From JAFALX01 sp050734185 (GTDB taxonomy: Bacteria > Chloroflexota > Dormibacteria > Aeolococcales > Aeolococcaceae), in NCBI GenBank assembly GCA_050734185.1, contig JBOHUE010000197.1, positions 1-8,362 on the forward strand: a DNA stretch of 8,362 nucleotides. The letters are read 5' to 3'. A program made the translations under genes and the position numbers. Below are positions 5,634 through 8,362 of this stretch, piece by piece. Each line of letters opens with the position of its first letter. The stretch's first letter is position 1. The notes beneath the pieces are model-generated. The model was not told the origin of the DNA and ran no database searches. It was given only the letters and a program-made list of their open reading frames with translations.

Positions 5634-6038
5634 TCAAGCAGCCGCCAGAACCGCTGCAATCCTCTCGATGGTTGCGTCATCGAACGTGACGCCGAAGTGC
5701 CGGAGCCGCCCCCCGTCACCCTGCAGGAGGCGCCCCGTTCCCGTGAGATGGTCCACGCCGAGCGTGCGGGCCATGTCGTTGCTCACGGTGAAATCCCAGA
5801 CGACCTCGTCGCCATCGCTCCCAAAGTTCTGCGAGGAGACGTGGAAGCCGGGGATGAACTGGTCGACGAACTCGGTCACACCGGCGCGACCCTCGTAGCG
5901 CGCGCGACCGGGTGGCGGTGGGGCGACGTTGAGATCGACAACCGAGTCGTCGGCCAGCATCGCGACGATCGTGTCGCGGTCGTGGGCGTTCCAGAGCGCA
6001 TCGAATCCGAGGACCGTTGCCTGTGGGTCTGCAGTCAT
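5634..6038 (-). CDS. NTF2-like / SnoaL-like family protein
   Basis: A 134-residue protein of the NTF2-like superfamily, a cone-shaped fold used by SnoaL-type cyclases, ketosteroid isomerases and many non-catalytic proteins. Supporting features are the N-terminal helix pattern VLGFDALWNAHDRDTIVAMLADDSVVD, a GRAGVTEFVDQFI segment, and alternating strands around GDEVVWDFTVSND and GRLLQGDGGRLRHFG. The start at 6038 is supported by GGAG (6047-6050) 8 nt upstream; the frame remains open to 6119 but the added residues look non-native. It lies 43 bp after the next NTF2-like gene, on the same strand, probably as a two-gene operon. The substrate, if any, cannot be assigned. Confidence 0.85.
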   Translation of the reverse strand: MTADPQATVLGFDALWNAHDRDTIVAMLADDSVVDLNVAPPPPGRARYEGRAGVTEFVDQFIPGFHVSSQNFGSDGDEVVWDFTVSNDMARTLGVDHLTGTGRLLQGDGGRLRHFGVTFDDATIERIAAVLAAA

Positions 6039-6081
6039 TGCCTTCACTCCTATTTCCGAAGGTCTTGCGCGCAAGCGCGCG

Positions 6082-6513
6082 CTATTGGGCGGCGCCGGCC
6101 GGCGCGGGCAGCGCGCCAACCTGCTGCATCAACGTGGCCAGATCCATGACGGCGCGGTGCGCGACCACGCGGCCGTCCGTCAGGTGGTACAGGCTGATCC
6201 ACTGCACGTCCACAGGGCTGCCGTTGGCGGGGACGCCGAGCCAGGGCAGGCCGCCCTGGTTTGTGGCGGTCATGCGGCAGCGAACGGTCACGGTGTCGCC
6301 CTCGCTGTAGATCTCCTCGATCGTGACGCGGCGATCCGGGAACGCGGCGATGGCGCCCTGATGGGCCAGCTTGGCGCCCTGCAGGCCGGGCGGCAAGCCC
6401 GGCATGCTGCTGTGCTGGGCGAAGTCGGGGGCGAAGTACTGGTCGAGCGCGTCCAGATCGCTGCGGTCCCACGCCTCCTCGATGGCCCGGACGATTGCCT
6501 TGTTGTCTGCCAT
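6082..6513 (-). CDS. SnoaL-like ester cyclase / NTF2-like protein
   Basis: 143 residues with a clear SnoaL-like pattern: IVRAIEEAWDRSDLDALDQYF, then APDFAQHS, then AFPDRRVTIEEIYSEGDTV, followed by core strands RCRMTATNQG and VQWISLYHLTDGRVV. The motifs fit the 'ester cyclase' group of short proteins related to polyketide cyclases. Most such stand-alone proteins have no proven reaction, so the enzymatic name is only a family label. The start is secure: AGGAGG (6526-6521) lies 7 nt before the ATG. It is the first gene of the likely pair with the 5634-6038 gene, and it diverges from the BTAD regulator across about 99 bp holding the GCGTGA repeats. The two NTF2-like proteins differ substantially, so they are not a recent duplication. 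Confidence 0.88.
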   Translation of the reverse strand: MADNKAIVRAIEEAWDRSDLDALDQYFAPDFAQHSSMPGLPPGLQGAKLAHQGAIAAFPDRRVTIEEIYSEGDTVTVRCRMTATNQGGLPWLGVPANGSPVDVQWISLYHLTDGRVVAHRAVMDLATLMQQVGALPAPAGAAQ

Positions 6514-6537
6514 GTGTTCTCCTCCTGGTGCCCGCTC

Positions 6538-6595
6538 GCGTGAGCGTGACGGATGCTTGGCGTGAGTGTTGCGAGGGGGCGTGATGAGAGCGTGA
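6538..6595. repeat. Five GCGTGA repeats in the divergent intergenic region (candidate operator)
   Basis: GCGTGA occurs at 6538-6543, 6544-6549, 6560-6565, 6579-6584 and 6590-6595, always in the same orientation. Longer shared versions are GAGCGTGA (6542-6549 and 6588-6595) and GGCGTGA (6559-6565 and 6578-6584). Start-to-start spacings are 6, 16, 19 and 11 bp. SARP-type regulators are known to bind short direct repeats near the -35 region, so the adjacent BTAD regulator is the natural candidate ligand. The repeats are visible; the binding is inference. Confidence 0.6.
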
Positions 6596-6598
6596 TAA
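6569..6598 (+). promoter_or_regulatory. Possible promoter of the BTAD regulator
   Basis: TTGCGA (6569-6574) and TGATAA (6593-6598), 18 bp apart, resemble -35 and -10 elements. The predicted start is near 6605, only a few bases before the GTG at 6613. The -10 overlaps the last GCGTGA copy, which would fit autoregulation. Matches are moderate. Confidence 0.35.
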
Positions 6599-6612
6599 CG
6601 ACAGCGAGCCGG

Positions 6613-8362
6613 GTGAGCGTCCGGCTGCTCGGCCATCCCGAGGTACGGCGAGACGGCGCCGCCGTCGCCCTGCCGAGCCGCAACACGCTGCTTCTGCTGG
6701 CGCGCCTGGCAATCGAAGGCACGCAGTCGCGCGAGGCGCTGGCAGCCTTGTTCTGGCCCGATGCGGACGAGGCGCGGGGCCGCACCAACCTGCGTCGCAC
6801 GATCGCGTATCTCCGTGAGGCATGTGGGCGCGACATCGACGTCCTCGACACGACCACAGGGACGGTCACGCTGACCGGGGCGGTGTCCGTCGACGTGAGC
6901 ACTGCGGAAGCCGTCATGCGGTCGCAGCCTCCTGATGCGGCGCTGCTCCAGCAGGCCGTTGCCCTGTGGGACGGCGATTTCCTCGAGGGCATCGAACCCG
7001 AGGACGAAGAGCTCGAGAGCTGGATCCGCCGGCAGCGACAGCGCTGGCAGGTGCTGCTCTCTCGAGCCGCCGAGCAGCTGGTGACGATGCTCGCCGCCAC
7101 CGGCAGGACCGCCGACGCTTGGGCCGTGACGGATCGCTGGCTGGCGCGCGATCCGCTGTCCGAGGCCGCGCACCGCGAGCGGATGCGCCTGGAGCTGATG
7201 CGAAGCGATCGCGCAGCCGCGCTCGAGGGGTACGAGGAATACGCCCAACTGCTCGAGCGCGAGCTCGGGGTCAAACCCTCACGTGAGCTCGCCGATCTTG
7301 CGGCGCTCGCGCGCGCCGACGCCGACGAGCTCGCGGCGCTTCGCACAGCAAACCGGCCCGAGGCGCCGATGATCGGCCGCGAGGCAGCGCACGCGTCGCT
7401 CACCCGGACCTTCAGCGGCGCGGAACGCGGCGACGCCACCCTCGCGTTGGTCACTGGCGAGGCGGGCATCGGCAAAACGCGGCTGCTGGACGAGTTCCTC
7501 GAGTGGGCCCGCCCGAGGGCTGCCGAGCTGCGCAGCGCGCGTGCCTTCCCTTCCGCCCATCGCATCCCGTACGGCGGGTTGGCTGCCGCGTTCGCCAACG
7601 AGTTGCCGCGCCCGGGCTCGCGACGCGCGGTGTCGCTGCCAGCGGTCGCGGAGTCGGTCGCGCGCGTCGTCGCGCGCGGAGGCAGCGCCGGCGTGTTTGT
7701 CTTGGCGATCGACGACGTGCACTGGCTCGACCCCGACTCGCTGGAGCTGCTGATCAGCGCCGCCGCTGCGATCCGGCGCGAGCGCGCGCGCCTTCTGCTC
7801 GTCGCCACACTCCTCGACGATGCCGTCGCCGCCAGCTCACAGCTGGCGGATTGGCTGGCGCGCATGGTGCGCGAGCTCCGCTACGAAGAGATCGCACTCG
7901 CGCCGCTGACCGAGAGCGACACGAGGGAGCTCGTGCGGTCGTGGCCGGACCCGCTCGACAGCAGCGCGCAGAGCGCCGCAATCGCGGCAGCGGGACGGCC
8001 CCTGCTCATCGTCGAGACGCTTCGGTACCTCGCGGCCGGCGGCGACACGACGACGATCGCGCCCGCCGCGCGCGAGTCGATGCGCGCACGCTTGCGCGGC
8101 CTGTCCGCTCCGGCCGCCTCGCTCGCTGCCGCGGCTGCGGTGCTCGAGACCGAGGCGAGCCTGCCGCTGCTGACCGAGACCGCAGGGATCGGCGCTCGCG
8201 CAGCGGAGCGCGGGCTGGCGGAGCTGGTCCGCGCGCATGTTCTTGTCGGCGACGGCCACTACGCGTTTTGCCACGAGCTGCTGCGACGCACGGAGTACTC
8301 GGTACTGCCGGCGGAAGAGCGGGCCGACCTGCACGCGCGGGCCGCGCGCGCTCTCGACGCCG
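6613..8362 (+). CDS. SARP/AfsR-like transcriptional regulator: winged helix + BTAD + AAA-type ATPase (3' truncated)
   Basis: 583 codons without a stop, running off the right edge. Residues 1 to about 90 look like an OmpR-type winged helix (RLLGHPEV, REALAALFWPDADEARGRTNLRRTI). About 94-235 is a bacterial transcriptional activator domain (LWDGDFLEG, WIRRQRQRW, GVKPSREL). From about 253 (MIGRE) comes an AAA-type ATPase, with Walker A GEAGIGKT at 282-289 and Walker B VLAIDDVHWLD around 363-373. It is expected to bind DNA through the N-terminal domain and to be switched by ATP or a ligand. In relatives the missing C-terminus often has TPR repeats or a LuxR-type HTH. The GTG at 6613 is chosen because RLLG-type starts are usual and a promoter lies just upstream; the GTG at 6592 is a real alternative, and neither has a strong ribosome-binding site. 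It probably regulates the divergent NTF2-like pair. Confidence 0.9.
   Translation, partial: MSVRLLGHPEVRRDGAAVALPSRNTLLLLARLAIEGTQSREALAALFWPDADEARGRTNLRRTIAYLREACGRDIDVLDTTTGTVTLTGAVSVDVSTAEAVMRSQPPDAALLQQAVALWDGDFLEGIEPEDEELESWIRRQRQRWQVLLSRAAEQLVTMLAATGRTADAWAVTDRWLARDPLSEAAHRERMRLELMRSDRAAALEGYEEYAQLLERELGVKPSRELADLAALARADADELAALRTANRPEAPMIGREAAHASLTRTFSGAERGDATLALVTGEAGIGKTRLLDEFLEWARPRAAELRSARAFPSAHRIPYGGLAAAFANELPRPGSRRAVSLPAVAESVARVVARGGSAGVFVLAIDDVHWLDPDSLELLISAAAAIRRERARLLLVATLLDDAVAASSQLADWLARMVRELRYEEIALAPLTESDTRELVRSWPDPLDSSAQSAAIAAAGRPLLIVETLRYLAAGGDTTTIAPAARESMRARLRGLSAPAASLAAAAAVLETEASLPLLTETAGIGARAAERGLAELVRAHVLVGDGHYAFCHELLRRTEYSVLPAEERADLHARAARALDA

Noticed and set aside
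6514..7248. N-terminal extension of the 6082-6513 gene
   Set aside because: The frame is open upstream, but the SnoaL-like domain begins at the ATG at 6513 with a strong AGGAGG, and the extension overlaps the divergent regulator.
6288..7865. Long minus-strand open frame of about 525 codons
   Set aside because: It is antisense to the BTAD/ATPase regulator, rich in Arg, Ser and Ala as expected of a shadow frame in GC-rich DNA, and contains no recognisable domain. The plus-strand frame has Walker motifs and domain order.

Overview
This is a gene-dense, very GC-rich bacterial window with no mobile element or CRISPR array. The composition, the frequent GTG starts, the 4-bp stop/start overlaps and the SARP/AfsR-type regulator suggest a soil-type Actinomycetota, possibly Thermoleophilia-like. 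The lineage is an inference: there is no rRNA or marker gene here to settle it.

Left part (1-2098, minus strand): a DUF1003 membrane protein lies upstream of two coupled genes related to glycine/sarcosine/betaine reductase component B. These are a GrdE-like subunit (285-1544) and the first 96 residues of a GrdB-like subunit (288 to the left edge). The GrdE-like protein keeps the family scaffold but has no cysteine where classical GrdE forms its pyruvoyl group. It is therefore probably not a classical amino-acid reductase subunit.

Centre (2224-2438): two divergent tRNA genes, tRNA-His(GTG) on minus and tRNA-Arg(TCT) on plus, are separated by 39 bp. The gap contains one AT-rich element that can serve as a -10 box in both directions. 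tRNA-Arg runs directly into a lipoprotein-type alpha/beta hydrolase frame that has no ordinary start codon of its own after the tRNA.

Right-centre (3226-5625, plus strand): an NAD-type malic enzyme (maeA) overlaps by 4 bp a histidine-phosphatase-family gene. A strong hairpin ends this unit.

Right part (5634-8362): two small NTF2/SnoaL-like genes on the minus strand diverge from a large, truncated regulator with a winged helix, a BTAD domain and an AAA-type ATPase. The shared intergenic region carries five copies of GCGTGA in 58 bp, a good candidate operator. The regulator probably controls the NTF2-like pair, itself, or both.

The strongest leads are the atypical GrdE/GrdB pair, the GCGTGA cluster in the divergent promoter, and the tRNA-Arg/lipoprotein junction.
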